64,000 nucleotides of DNA from contig JAGTXO010000002.1 in the NCBI GenBank assembly GCA_019448385.1, positions 1,364,001 to 1,428,000 of the forward strand, in the 5' to 3' direction. The notes under the pieces were generated by a model that was given only the letters and a program-made list of their open reading frames with translations, ran no database searches and was not told the DNA's origin. This document shows, piece after piece, positions 9,384-19,859 of the stretch. A program made the position numbers and the translations under genes. Every line of letters begins with the position of its first letter. Position 1 is the first letter of the stretch. Origin of the DNA: Diacronema lutheri (Eukaryota; Haptophyta; Pavlovophyceae; Pavlovales; Pavlovaceae).

Positions 9384-12191
9384 TCACGGCTTGGTCGCAA
9401 TGAAGCCGTGCTTGAGCGCTGCGGCTGCGCTCAGCCTGCGCGCAGGGTCGATGGTGAGGAGCTTGTCGAGCAGGTCGGCGAGGAGAAGCGCCTTCCGCTG
9501 CTCGGCGTCGGAGAGCCGCGACGAGCCGCCGCCCGCCGCGAAGACCTGCGCCTTGATGTCGCGGCCGGGGAGCGGATCGGCGCCAAACTTGACCTCACGC
9601 ACAATGTCGCAGCCAGTCACGCGGTCCTTGTCCGCCGCGAGGAAGTCGCCCGACGCGCTGAAATGCTCGGCGGCGAAGGCGGCTTTGCGCACGAGGCGCG
9701 CGGGCACCTTGCCGCGGACCTCCTGCTGCAGCCGAAGCATCGCGTTATTCGAGTTGCCAGAGAAGAGGAACTTTCCAGTGTAGAGCTCAAAGATGGTGCA
9801 TGCGGCGCTCCACACATCAACCTTGGTCCCATAGGGCAGACCGAGCATCACCTCGGGCGCGCGATAGAAGCGGCTCTGCAGGAGCGGCGTAATCTCCGCC
9901 TCGTCGGCGTCCATCGCCGAGCCAAGGTCGCACAGCTTGAGCGTCGAGTATGTGTCGTTGACAACCATGTTGTCCGGCTTCACGTCCGCGTGGATGATGC
10001 CGCACCGGTCCGCCAGGCGGAGGGCGCTGAGGAGGTGGCGCGCGTACGTGCGCACAGCGTCGATCTGGATGCCGCGCCGGTGGCCATGCTGACGCAGTGC
10101 CTGTCGCAGGTTCTGGTGCATTGCCTCGAAGACCAGGCACAAGTGCTCCTCGTGCACAAACTGGCCTCCATACTTGATCACATGCTGCGCATCGTGCGGG
10201 TCGGCCGCGCGCAGCCGCTCGAGGATGGCGGCCTCCTTCTCACCCGCGCGTCGCATCATCTCGTTGTTGCGCAAGATCTTGATCGCCCACACTCGGCCCG
10301 GCTCGTCGCCAGTCTCGAGCTCCACGCACTTGACAACTGTCGAGAAGACGCCGCGTCCGTACGTGGAGAGGATCCGAAACCGCCCGCCGATCACGTCGCC
10401 GACGCGGTGGGCGTAGTAGCCCTCTACGTCGTCCTTGGCGTCGCCGCGGTCCTGCGGGATCGCTGGCGCAAGGGGCGCGAGCGCCGCTGAGCCGGAGGTC
10501 GTCGCGGCGAGCGCACCGGCCGGCGGCGGACGCAGCACGGGCGAATCGGAGAACATGTCGAACGCCAGACTGCCGCACGTCGCAGCGGTTGGGAGAGCAG
10601 CCGCAGCCGGGGGCGCCGGCAATGCGGCGCGCGCGTCGGTGCTGGCTGGCACGCCCGGACCGACGGGCGGGCGCGCCGCGCGCGCCACGCCGCCGTCGCC
10701 GTTACGTGCGCCGGGCGCGGCGCCTGCAATAGCGCCGCAGTTGCTCGCGCCATCGTTGCCGTCGGCCTGGAGCGCGCGTCCGTGGCGCGCGAGCGCGACT
10801 CCGTTGAGATCGCCACCGTCCGTGCCGCCACCCGTGCCGCCACCCGTGCCGCCACCCGCGCCGCCGCCCGCGCCGCCCGCGTCGCCCGCGTCGTCCGCGT
10901 CGTCCGCGCCGTTGGCGTCGTTCGCGTCGTGTCTCAGCCGCTGCTCGAGCAAAAAGGCGCGGAGCTCCTGTTGCTGCTGGCGCGCGGCAAGCTCGGCGCC
11001 GGTGAGTTCGTGCGCACCGCCCGAAGCGCGCCGCGCCGAGAGCGGCTGCAGCGCGCGTGCGTCGTCGTCGTCGTCGTTGTTGTCGTCGTCGTCGTTGTCG
11101 TTGTCGTCGTCGTCGTCATCATCAGCGGCGTGCACACGCGCTGTGTGCGCCGCACCTGCTGCTGCCGCACCTGCTGCTGCACCCGCAGCAGCAGGTGCGG
11201 CGAGCTCGGGCGTTGCCTCGGCGGGCGGGGTGGCATCGAGCCGGCAGTAGTCGCGCGTCGCACTGGTCGTGCAGGCAACGGCCGCGTTCGCGGCGGCGGG
11301 CGCAGCGGCGGGCGCGCGGCCGGTGGGCGGCGCGGGCGGCGGCGCGGGCGGCGTGGGTTTGCCGCCCGCGCTCGCCACGGGCGGGGCGGGCGGCCATGCT
11401 GTCGCGGCCACGGGCTGGCGCGCGGCGTGCTGCGCGGCCTGCTCGTGCTTGTGCCTCGCGACGATCTCGGCGCGCCGGCGTCGGCTCTCCGCGAGAACGC
11501 GCTCGGCCTCGGCGGTTTCATCCTCATCCTGGAGCGCATCCCCCGTAACCGCCACGCGCTTCTCGAGCTTCTCCGCCGCGGCGCGCAGCGCGGCCTCGTC
11601 GTCGGCGTCGCGCCTGGCGCGCGCGCGCTCGATCTCGTCGGCCGGCTTGGCGATCACATCCGACTGGATGATCCGCGGGCCCGTCCGCGCTGGGGCGAGC
11701 GTGCCGCGCGGCGGCGCGTCGCCGGCGGCCGGCGAGCGCGCGTATGAGTCGAGGCGCGCGCGCTTGAGCTCGTACTCGCGGCCCGCGCGCTCGCGCTCGC
11801 GCTCACGCTCGCGCTCGCGCTCGCGCTCGCGCTCGCTTGCGAGCGGCAGGTCGCGCCGGTCGGCGCGCGCGTCCGCGCGCCACCTGCCATCACCCTCGTA
11901 ATCCGGCCGTCCTCCGCCGCGCCCGGCATGCTCGCGAGCGTCGCGAGGTGGGCTGCGCCGGCCGCGAGAGGGGCTGCGCGCGCTCACGCGCGGCGGGCTG
12001 CGCCAGCCGCGCGGCGGGCTGCGGCGGCGATACCACTCGTCGCGGTCGTTGCGCCCGCGGTGGTCGCGATGCCATTCCCGAGGGCCATCGCGGTCGCGCG
12101 CGTGGTCCTGCGCATGGGCGCGCCCGTCGTGAGGGCGCACTCGCTTGAGGGGCGGAGAGCGCTCGCGGCTGCGGTCGCGCTGCCCGCTCAT
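9384..12191 (-). CDS. PRPF4B: Pre-mRNA processing kinase PRP4 (PRPF4B-like)
   Basis: 935 residues, no intron. PRP4 kinase phosphorylates tri-snRNP proteins during spliceosome activation in the nucleus. The start at 12191 gives MSGQRDRSRERSPPLKR, directly an RS domain with RSPPR/RSPSR units (about 1-130). A long disordered part follows (Ala/Pro-rich, with an acidic run of Asp and Asn). The kinase domain occupies about 599-935: Gly loop YGRGVF, AIK lysine at 638, HADVKPDN at 734-741 (the HAD variant is typical of PRP4), RFYRAPE near 775, and C-terminal LLDKLLTIDPARRLS as in the family. The Mg-binding DFG is DLG (755-757). It is divergent to CWC22, 155 bp between starts. Confidence 0.96.
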   Translation of the reverse strand: MSGQRDRSRERSPPLKRVRPHDGRAHAQDHARDRDGPREWHRDHRGRNDRDEWYRRRSPPRGWRSPPRVSARSPSRGRRSPPRDAREHAGRGGGRPDYEGDGRWRADARADRRDLPLASERERERERERERERERAGREYELKRARLDSYARSPAAGDAPPRGTLAPARTGPRIIQSDVIAKPADEIERARARRDADDEAALRAAAEKLEKRVAVTGDALQDEDETAEAERVLAESRRRRAEIVARHKHEQAAQHAARQPVAATAWPPAPPVASAGGKPTPPAPPPAPPTGRAPAAAPAAANAAVACTTSATRDYCRLDATPPAEATPELAAPAAAGAAAGAAAAGAAHTARVHAADDDDDDDNDNDDDDNNDDDDDARALQPLSARRASGGAHELTGAELAARQQQQELRAFLLEQRLRHDANDANGADDADDAGDAGGAGGGAGGGTGGGTGGGTDGGDLNGVALARHGRALQADGNDGASNCGAIAGAAPGARNGDGGVARAARPPVGPGVPASTDARAALPAPPAAAALPTAATCGSLAFDMFSDSPVLRPPPAGALAATTSGSAALAPLAPAIPQDRGDAKDDVEGYYAHRVGDVIGGRFRILSTYGRGVFSTVVKCVELETGDEPGRVWAIKILRNNEMMRRAGEKEAAILERLRAADPHDAQHVIKYGGQFVHEEHLCLVFEAMHQNLRQALRQHGHRRGIQIDAVRTYARHLLSALRLADRCGIIHADVKPDNMVVNDTYSTLKLCDLGSAMDADEAEITPLLQSRFYRAPEVMLGLPYGTKVDVWSAACTIFELYTGKFLFSGNSNNAMLRLQQEVRGKVPARLVRKAAFAAEHFSASGDFLAADKDRVTGCDIVREVKFGADPLPGRDIKAQVFAAGGGSSRLSDAEQRKALLLADLLDKLLTIDPARRLSAAAALKHGFIATKP

Positions 12192-12346
12192 CGTACGAGG
12201 TGGGTGTGACACGAGGCTCACACAGATTCGGGCGTTCAGCGCGCGGCTCGCGGGGCGGCGCCCATGCACTGCCCCCTGGGATAGGGCAGCGGGCCCGGAC
12301 TTGTCGACACAGCCGACACGCGCCCCCAAAAAAAATCGCAGGATCG
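12192..12346. promoter_or_regulatory. Putative bidirectional promoter, PRP4 kinase/CWC22
   Basis: 155 bp between divergent start codons of two spliceosome genes. No TATA box; a short A8 run near 12329 lies close to the CWC22 start. Confidence 0.5.
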
Positions 12347-14005
12347 ATGGCGCGCGACCGCCCGGGAAGCGGCTCGGGCAGCTCGAGCAGCTCGCGCAGC
12401 GGCTCGCGCAGCGGCTCGCGCAGCGGCTCGCGCAGCGGCTCGCGCAGCCCTTCGCGCAGCCCCTCGCGCAGCCCCTCGCGCAGCCCGGCGCGCCGTGGCC
12501 GCACCGCCGCGCGTGACGACTCGCCGCGCGCCAAACGCGCAGCGCGGGCGCGGCATGACTCGGACGTCGACGCCGACGCTGATGGTCGCGCTGGCCGCGG
12601 CGACGACGGCCGCGGCGCGGGGCGCGAGCGCGAGTACGAGCGTGCGCGTGCCGCACATCCGCGCGATGCGCGCGCCTCGGCCGACGGCGGCGACGAACGC
12701 GGCGCGAACGGCGCGGACGGCGCGCCAGTCGCGCGGCGCGAGCGGTCGCGTGCAGCGCCCGACGACCCGACGGCCGTCGCGCTCGAGCGCGCGACGGGCG
12801 GCGAGGCGAAGGCGGGTGGGCGACAGGGCGGCGTGTACATCCCGCCGTACAAGCTCGCGCAGATGATGACGGGCCTATCCGATCGATCGGGCGAGCAGTT
12901 CCAGCGCATGAGCTGGGAGGCGCTCAAAAAGTCGATCAACGGGCTCATCAACAAGGTGAGCGTGCACAACCTCAAGGCGATCGTGCTCGAGCTCTTCGGC
13001 GAGAACCTCGTGCGCGGCCGCGCCCTCCTCGTCCGCTCGCTCATCAAGTCACAGGTCGCCTCGCCCGCGTTCACGCACGTGTACGCCGCCCTTGTCGCCG
13101 TCGTGAATACGAAAATGCCCGAGATCGGAGAGCTCCTGCTCAAGCGCGTGACGTCGCAGTTCCGGCGCGCGTTCAAGCGCAACGACAAGGGGCTGTGCCT
13201 CACCCTCGGCCGCTTCATCGCGCATCTCGTCAACCAGCAGGTCGCCCACGAGATCCTTGCGCTCCAGGTGCGCCGCGCGCGTGCGGCGCGCGCGCGTCCG
13301 GCGCGCGCGCGCGTGCGTCCGGCGCGCGCGCGTCACCTCGCGCGATTGCGGCGGTTGGGCTGTGCGAGCAGCCTGGTAGATGTGCGAGGGCTGGGACCCA
13401 TTCTTCTCGCCAAGGCGGGGTCGCGCCATGGCAGGGCTGGGTGAAACGGGGGGAAAGGGGGGAAACGGCTAAAGTGCCTTGGCCGTGCCCTCCTTTCTTC
13501 CCTGCCTTGCCCTGGCTTTGGCCGTGACACGACCCGCCACGCGCCGTGCGCGCTCCGCCGCGCCCTCACGCCTTCGCGCCCTCACCCCTCGCGCCCTGTT
13601 TTTGAGCAGATCCTCGCGGTGCTGCTCGAGACGCCCACCGACCAGTCCGTTGAAGTTGCGTGCGCGCTCACTCAGGAGGTCGGATTCACGATGGCCGACA
13701 TCTCGCCAGAGGGCCTGAACGGCGTCTTCGAGCGGCTGCGCGGCGTGCTGCACGACGGGCAGCTCGATAAGCGCGTCCAGTACACCATCGAGCAGCTCTT
13801 CGCAAAGCGCAAGGCCAAATTCGCGGAGCACCCAGGTGTCCTCCCCGCCCTCGACCTCGTCGACGCGGACGACCAGATCACGCACGAGCTGATGCTTGAC
13901 GACGAGTTTGACCTCGAGGAGCGCCTGGACTATTTCCAGCTCGACCCAGACTTTGAGGCGAACGAGCAGCGGTACGCCAAGTTGCGTCGCGAGATCCTCG
14001 GCGAG

Positions 14006-14088
<83 letters not shown>

Positions 14089-15149
14089 CCTTGCGGGCGG
14101 CGTGCGCGTGAACACGGGCGCGCAACCCATCGTCGACAAGTCGGAGCAGGACATCGTCAACCTACGCCGCACCATCTACCTGACGATCATGAGCTCGGCG
14201 GTCGTAGACGAGTGCGCGCACAAGCTGTGCAAGCTGAAGCTCAGGTGCGGCGCGCGGCGATGTGACGGCGCGTGCGCGGCTGGGTCCGTGCAGCGCTTCG
14301 CCTAGGGGGGTTGCGACGGATCGTTGCGACGTGATGTGCCCCGTCGCCTTCTCCTCTCTCACCGCTCCGCCCCGCCTTCCCGCGTTGCAACCGCACACCC
14401 ACCCTCTCCCCCCCCCACCCCCACCACCACCACCCCCACACCCCTCCACCCCGGGGGGCAGGGAGGGTGAGGAGGTTGAGATCTGCACCATGCTCCTCGA
14501 GTGCTGCTCGCAGGAGCGCACGTACCTCGAATTCTACGGCATGCTTGGCGAGCGCTTCTGTCGCATCAACCGGCGCTACCAGGTATTCGTGTGCTGCCCC
14601 CCCCCCCCCCTTCCCCCTTCCCTCCCCTCCGTTACACCCGTTTCCCTCCCCTTTCCCCTTCCCTCCCCTTTCCCCCTCCCCCCCCCCCCCCCCCCCCCTC
14701 ATCAGATCCTCTTCGACGAGTGCTTCGCCAAGCAGTACATGATGATCCACCGCCTCGAGACGAACAAGCTGCGCAACATCTCCAAGTTCTTCGCGCACCT
14801 CCTCCACTCGGACGCGCTCCCGTGGTCACTGCTCGACTACATCCAGCTCTCCGAGGAGGAGACCACCTCGTCGTCGCGCATCTTCATCAAGATCCTCTTC
14901 CAGCAGCTCTCCGAGTTCCTTGGCCTGCGCACGCTGCGCGGCCGGTTAAACGAGCCGCACATGTCCGCGTCGTTTCGCGGAATCTTCCCGCTCGACAACC
15001 CGAAGAACACGCGCTTCGCGATCAACTTCTTCACGTCGATCGGCCTCGGCGCGCTGACGGACGCCATGCGCGAGCACCTCAAGAACGCGCCCAAGCTCAT
15101 GCTCGCGCAGAAGCCGCCGCCGCCGCCGCCGCCGCCGCCGCGCGGCGAT

Positions 15150-15201
<52 letters not shown>

Positions 15202-16187
15202 CTTCCACCGGATCCAGCGGATCCAGCGGATCCAGCGGGTCCACCGGATCCTCGGGGTCCACCGGATCCAGCGGGTCCACCGGATCCTCGGGGTCCACCG
15301 GATCCAGCGGGTCCACCGGATCCAGCGGATCCTCGGGGTCTACCGGATCCAGCGGGTCCTCGGGGTCCACCGGATCCAGCGGGTCCAGCGGATCGAGCTC
15401 GGGTTCGACGCGCAGCTCGAAATCACCATGTCGGCGCGGAGGCTCGCGCAGCCCGGGCTCTTCTGGGCCGTCGCGCCCGCGCAGTCCCACCGGTCGACCA
15501 GCCTCGCCGCAGGCCGCCCAAGGCGTGGGGACCACGCACGCCGACGAACGCAACGGGCGCCGCCCGAGCGCGAGCCGCAGTCCAAGCCGCAGTCCGGCTC
15601 AGCCCGGACCGCGCAGCGACAGCGGCGCGCGCGCCGCGCGCCGCTCGCCGAGCCGCAGCCCGCCTCGCCGCGCCCGCTCGCCTCGCCGCAGCCCGCCTCG
15701 CCGCGCCCGCTCGCCGAGCCGCAGCCCGCCTCGCCGCGCCCGCTCGCCGAGCCGCAGCCCGCCTCGCCGCGCCCGCTCGCCGAGCCGCAGCCCGCCTCGC
15801 CGCGCCCGCTCGCCGAGCCGCAGCCCGCCTCGCCGCGCCCGCTCGCCGAGCCGCAGCCCGCCTCGCCGCGCCCGCTCGCCGAGCCGCAGCCCGCCTCGCC
15901 GCGCCCGCTCGCCGAGCCGCAGCCCGCGCCGCGGCCGCTCGCCGAGCTACAGCCGCGAGCGGCCGCGCGTTCAGGGTCGTGGCGGCGGGCGAGGATGGTG
16001 GCGACGCAGCGCGAGCCGAAGCGACAGTCGCGAAGGAGGCGCCCGCGCGCCGCACGGCCGTGGGCGTGGCCCACGCGACGATCGCGACGGCAGCCTCAGT
16101 CGCAGCGGCAGCCTCGGCCGAGGGCCGCAGCGCGAGCGTGCACGCAGCCTCAGCCCGCCGCCCGATGCGAAGAGACGCAGGCAGTGA
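12347..16187 (+). CDS. CWC22: Pre-mRNA splicing factor CWC22
   Basis: Four exons: 12347-13267, 13610-14244, 14462-14582, 14706-16187; 1052 residues. CWC22 recruits eIF4A3, and so the exon junction complex, to the spliceosome. The N-terminus is Ser/Arg/Gly-rich (RSGSRSGSRS). A MIF4G domain starts near 165 (GGVYIPPYKLAQMM, then SWEALKKSINGLINKV) and crosses intron 1; the MA3 domain includes LLECCSQERTYL, MIHRLETNKLRNISKFFAHLL and TTSSSRIFIKILFQ. A run of 27 Asp (14006-14086) sits in the linker. After KNAPKLMLAQK the tail is low complexity: poly-Pro, poly-Ser, GSSGST repeats (15205-15400), then 11-residue RARSPSRSPPR repeats. Introns 1 to 3 are GT-AG, of 342, 217 and 123 bp; intron 3 is C-rich before CATCAG. 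Confidence 0.95.
15205..15400. repeat. In-frame GGATCCAGC-type minisatellite in CWC22
   Basis: Tandem 9-base variants (GGATCCAGC, GGGTCCACC, GGATCCTCG) encoding GSS/GST repeats without interrupting the frame. Confidence 0.9.
15657..15930. repeat. 33-bp minisatellite coding for SR repeats in CWC22
   Basis: About eight nearly identical 33-bp units encoding RARSPSRSPPR. The unit length is a multiple of three, so copy-number change keeps the frame; near-identity of units suggests recent expansion or homogenisation. Confidence 0.92.
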
Positions 16188-16322
16188 GTTCCCAGTACCG
16201 GAAACTCAAGTTGCACTCTGACATTTTGCACAGGCGCCTGCAGATCAGATTTTGTCGCGCGCGCGCTCGATGTCGGCAGCCGTGGGTGTGGCGACAGACG
16301 TTGCGGCAGCCTCCGCGCTGCC

Positions 16323-17108
16323 CTACGCCGCGCGCTTCTCCTCGTCGCCACCGTCACCGACGACGTCGAGTTCTTTATAATCGCGGAAAATCCCGTGCTT
16401 GTTGAAGTGCGAGCGCCTCTGTGAGGCGAGGTACGCGGCGAGGCGCGGGCGCGCGCGCACGCGCTCGAGCAGCTCGCGCAGAGCAGGGCGATCCGCCATT
16501 GCCTTGGCGTACGCGCGCGGGAAGGCGAACTCGAGGCCGAGGCACAGCTGGAGAAGGGCGATGTCTGCCGCGCTGCACTCGGTGCCGAGTAGCCACGGGC
16601 CGCCGTTGGCGCGGAGCGTCTCGTGCATGTAGCCGATGACTTGACCCATCCGCCTGCCCGTGAACCACTTGGCCTTGGCCAGCGCCTCGGACTTTTGGTC
16701 CTCAAAGTAAAGCGCGATGCTGATTGGGTGGTGCGTGTCGTGCGCCTCCGTGCACACGTCGGCGATGGTGAGCAAGAGGCCCATCAGCTTGAGGCGGCCG
16801 AGCTCATCCGTGGGCGCCAGGCCACCCTTGGTGCCCGCAAGCATGAGCAGGTTCGCCGTCTGCGAGATGAGCGTGCCGTCCGGCAGCTCGATGAACGGCG
16901 GCGCGAATGGCCGCATCGCGGTCGGCGGCTCCGGCGGCGGGCTGAACGCTGCGCATCGCTTGTGCATCTCGGCTGGCGGGTAGCCCTCGTCGCGCACGAC
17001 GTCAATGTATGGCACGCCGCCCTCTTCGAGCACCATGCGCACAAACTCGCCGCGGCCGGGGAGTCCGGGATGGTAGAAAAGACGAAGCGGCTTCCCTTGC
17101 CCGGCCAT
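16323..17108 (-). CDS. Glutathione S-transferase family protein
   Basis: 261 residues, no intron, start MAGQGKPLRLFYHPGLPG. The N-terminal thioredoxin-fold domain shows LRLFYHPGLPGRGEFVRMVLEEGG and, near residue 85, the glutathione-site pattern LPDGTLISQTANLLML (the cis-Pro of PFIELPDG and the Ser of SQT). An all-helical C-domain follows with GPWLLGTECSAADIALLQ, the helix-capping region typical of GSTs. The class cannot be fixed by eye. The conjugated substrate is unknown. It is convergent with CWC22 and divergent (60 bp) with the coiled-coil gene at 17169. Confidence 0.88.
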   Translation of the reverse strand: MAGQGKPLRLFYHPGLPGRGEFVRMVLEEGGVPYIDVVRDEGYPPAEMHKRCAAFSPPPEPPTAMRPFAPPFIELPDGTLISQTANLLMLAGTKGGLAPTDELGRLKLMGLLLTIADVCTEAHDTHHPISIALYFEDQKSEALAKAKWFTGRRMGQVIGYMHETLRANGGPWLLGTECSAADIALLQLCLGLEFAFPRAYAKAMADRPALRELLERVRARPRLAAYLASQRRSHFNKHGIFRDYKELDVVGDGGDEEKRAA

Positions 17109-17168
17109 TTCTCTCGTTCGACTTGTGCTGTCCTCCACTCCTCTGAAACGATTTGCGAAACAGCCAGG
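17109..17168. promoter_or_regulatory. Putative bidirectional promoter, GST/coiled-coil gene
   Basis: 60 bp between divergent starts; pyrimidine-rich (TTCTCTCGTTCG, CTGTCCTCCACTCCTC), no TATA box. Confidence 0.4.
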
Positions 17169-18145
17169 ATGGAGTCCTCCCGCGGAACGCCTCGTCGCCC
17201 GACGTCTCAGTTCTCGTCGCCAGGCCGCTCGCCCCCGGGTATGGCGCGGTCGCCGAGCGAGGGGCGGCGACTAACACTCACCTCCTTTGCGCAGCTCGAG
17301 AGCGGCGAGACGAGGCGCGCAGCTCGGCCATTGTCACCGCGCCTGAAGCGCAAGTGGCGGTGCGAGCGCGACGACCTGCAGCGCACGGTTTCGTCGGTGC
17401 AGGCGATGAGCAGGCGGGTGCGCGTGATTCTCGGTGACGTGGAGGAATCACACGCGCACGCCGAGCGGATGGCGGCCAACTGCACCACATACGCGGGCGA
17501 GAGCGACCAGGGCTACGCGCACGTGGGGCAGAAGCTCGCGATCGCACGCGGCGTCGCGGGCGAGGCGGAGGTTGAGCTCCGCTTCCAGGCTGACCAGCTC
17601 GAGCGCGCGCGCATGCTGCTCGACGCGAGCATGGCCGTCCTCAGCGAGCTCCTCGCGAGTTACACCGACGTCCTGCGCTGGCTCGACGAGAACGCCCTCA
17701 CGATGCCAGAGGTGCGAGCCACGACCCCGCACGCCACGCGCACGGGGTAAAAATGGACCCACACGCCGCCTCCAAAGATGGATATACCCGCCTCTTGCGG
17801 TGCAATTGCCCGACCCCGCCCCCCCCCCCAACCCGCCCTCGGACACGCGCGCACCCGCGGCAGGGCGGCCTGGACGCGGAGCGAGCGCTCGTCGAATTGT
17901 CGAGCGCCAAGGAGCGGTGCGACATCGCGCGGCGCGCGACCGTCGCCGCCTTCAAGGCGCGCACGCAGTGCCGGACGGACATGGAGCGCGCCAAGTCGGA
18001 GATCCAACTCGCCGTCCACCGGCACAACGGCAACGGCCGCCGCGGCATCAAGGCGAACATGGATGCGGGCGGCGAGCGGAAGCTGACGCTCAAGTCGCCG
18101 CCTGCGCGCAGCAACGATTTGTTCCCGTCAGACGCGGGCAGCTGA
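17169..18145 (+). CDS. Uncharacterised coiled-coil protein
   Basis: Two exons, 17169-17711 and 17864-18145, 274 residues; the 152-bp intron is GTGCGA...CAG and phase 0. The first 60 residues are Ser/Pro/Arg-rich with SP motifs (SSPGRSPPG, RSPSEG), suggesting phospho-regulation. Residues 65-245 are mostly helical with heptad-like spacing (AELRFQADQLERARMLLDAS, LSSAKERCDIARRATVAAFK), interrupted at the splice junction by a LTMPEGGLDAE loop. The overall shape, a disordered basic head plus a paired helical rod, resembles cytoskeletal or centrosomal adaptors, but I do not recognise a family. Confidence 0.7.
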
Positions 18146-18190
18146 CGCGTGGGCATGTCTGGCTGAACGCGTCGTCTGCCATCGAGTGAC

Positions 18191-18216
18191 GGGGGGGGGG
18201 GGGGGGGGGGGGGGGG
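18191..18216. repeat. Homopolymer G tract, 26 bases
   Basis: G run between the convergent coiled-coil gene and DCP2; the 160-bp gap holds nothing else I can identify. Confidence 0.9.
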
Positions 18217-18305
18217 AGCCTCCCTTCCCACCCCGGCCTCCACAGAAATCATGCAACAGTGCGGCCCTCCCCTGACATGTTTTGCTAAAACATTGGAGGC
18301 ACTTT

Positions 18306-19760
18306 TCACGCCGTGGCTAGCCGACGTCTGCTCATCTCGGCGTCGAATGCGTCCATGATCGCCGTGCGGTCGAAGCGAAACGGCGCGTGGCTCGCGCTCG
18401 CCGCCTGGCCGTGCTGCGCCCGGGGCGCAGCCGGCGCGGCCGGCGCGACTGCCCGAGCGCCCTGACTCTCACCGGTCGCCGTGGCGGGGACCTGCATCGG
18501 CGGGGGCTGCGCGGCGCGGCGGACGCGCGCCGCCTGCGTCGTCTCCGCCGCGCGCGTCTCGTCCGCCGGCTTCCTGCCCGAGAGCGAAGTCGTGTACAGC
18601 TCAAAGTTATACGTCGAGCGCAGGTTGAACTTCTCCTCGTTGGTGCGAAACATCTCCTCGACCGACCAACCGTTACTACCCGCCTTCGCATCGCCGAGTT
18701 GAAACGTTTCGCGGTCGTTGAGCGCTCTGCTCCTGCCCGCCGCCGGCAGCTTGCCCGACGCGCGCGAGCGCGCAGCGCCGGAAGGATGGTGCCCGCCCTC
18801 GATCACGCCACCGCCGTACACGTCCACCCGCTCCCGCTCGTAGCTGAACATGAAGCTGTCCTCGGCGGCCGCGCCGCCGGTCGGCGCGCTCGCGCCGGCG
18901 GGCGGCGGCAAGGCGAGCGGCTTGTGGGCATACGCGTACGCGGCGAGCGCGGGCAAAACCTGCAGCGACTGCGCCGCTGGCGGCGACTGCGCGGCCGCCG
19001 CGCCGCGCCTGCTATCCTTGCCGCCCGCCGCGCTGCCCTTGACCTCCTTGCGCCGTTCGCCCGCCCATTTTTTAATCCGGCCGATGAGCTGCTGCACGAT
19101 CCAGTAATCCTTGTCCTTCTTGGTGCTCTCGGTCCCCAACTCCGAGAGCGGGTGCCACACAATCGCGCCGATCTCCTTCTTGGTCCGCGTCTCGAGGTGC
19201 ACGCTCTCGTCGACGCCGTGCGTCAGGAAGAGCTTCATTGTCGTGCCGCGGCCGTAGCTGTGCTCGAGGAATTGGGAGGTGTCGAGGTACATGCGTAGGT
19301 CGAGGCCGATCTCCTCAAGCACCTCGCGGATTGCGCACTCGTGCTCTGCCTCGTCCTTGTTGATCTTGCCCTTTGGGAAGCTCCAGGTCGAGCCGTGCCA
19401 TGAGCGGATGAGCAGCAGTTTGGTGAGCGTGCGGTCAAGGATCACGGCGCCGTAGGTGGGCACCTGCCCCTTGTAGTCGGTAAATTTTGCGAAGAGCTCG
19501 GCGCTCTGCCCCTTGTACGGCTTGAGCACGTCGCAGTGCTTGAAGAGCTTCTCGGCAAAGCCCTTGAGCGTCAACGTCGGGTACTGGTCCGGGTACTTCT
19601 CGCGGTAGTGGTCGTCGTAGAACCAATAGGCGGACTCGATCTGGAAGAAGAGGCGGTCAAAGGACGCCTTCTCCTCCTCGGGGCAGTTGAGCACGAAGCG
19701 CGACACCAGGTCGTCGAGGAGGTCCACGAGCGGGGGGCCGGCCGCCGGGACGAGCGGCAT
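18306..19760 (-). CDS. DCP2: mRNA-decapping enzyme DCP2
   Basis: 484 residues, no intron; the start at 19760 gives MPLVPAAGPPLVDLLDDLV. It removes the m7G cap from mRNA in 5'-3' decay. The helical Dcp2 regulatory domain spans about 10-97 (FDRLFFQIESAYWFYDDHYRE, box A). The Nudix domain follows; its box is complete at 131-153, from GKINKDE to the catalytic REVLEEIGL, preceded by WSFPKGK. Box B-like helices follow (DKDYWIVQQLIGRIKKW). The C-terminal 230 residues are low complexity, Ala/Pro-rich, with one conserved-looking island (GSNGWSVEEMFRTNEEKF) that may be a short partner-binding motif. The same window encodes UPF2, which works upstream of decapping in nonsense-mediated decay. Confidence 0.97.
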   Translation of the reverse strand: MPLVPAAGPPLVDLLDDLVSRFVLNCPEEEKASFDRLFFQIESAYWFYDDHYREKYPDQYPTLTLKGFAEKLFKHCDVLKPYKGQSAELFAKFTDYKGQVPTYGAVILDRTLTKLLLIRSWHGSTWSFPKGKINKDEAEHECAIREVLEEIGLDLRMYLDTSQFLEHSYGRGTTMKLFLTHGVDESVHLETRTKKEIGAIVWHPLSELGTESTKKDKDYWIVQQLIGRIKKWAGERRKEVKGSAAGGKDSRRGAAAAQSPPAAQSLQVLPALAAYAYAHKPLALPPPAGASAPTGGAAAEDSFMFSYERERVDVYGGGVIEGGHHPSGAARSRASGKLPAAGRSRALNDRETFQLGDAKAGSNGWSVEEMFRTNEEKFNLRSTYNFELYTTSLSGRKPADETRAAETTQAARVRRAAQPPPMQVPATATGESQGARAVAPAAPAAPRAQHGQAASASHAPFRFDRTAIMDAFDAEMSRRRLATA

Positions 19761-19859
19761 GGCTGCCGTTCGTCGCCGACGAATCCGAACGATGGGAGGG
19801 CGGGACTGAAACATGTCTGTCTGCAGACAGACCGACTTGACACGGACGGGTCAGCCGAG

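Noticed and set aside
8841-12656. Long + strand frames across the PRP4 kinase gene, and the upstream extension of the kinase frame to 12656
   Set aside because: They are antisense or out-of-frame shadows; the kinase alignment fixes the - strand frame, and the extension beyond 12191 overlaps CWC22 coding sequence.
15657-15930. CRISPR-like array of 33-bp repeats
   Set aside because: Units are contiguous without spacers and encode SR repeats in frame; this is a coding minisatellite.
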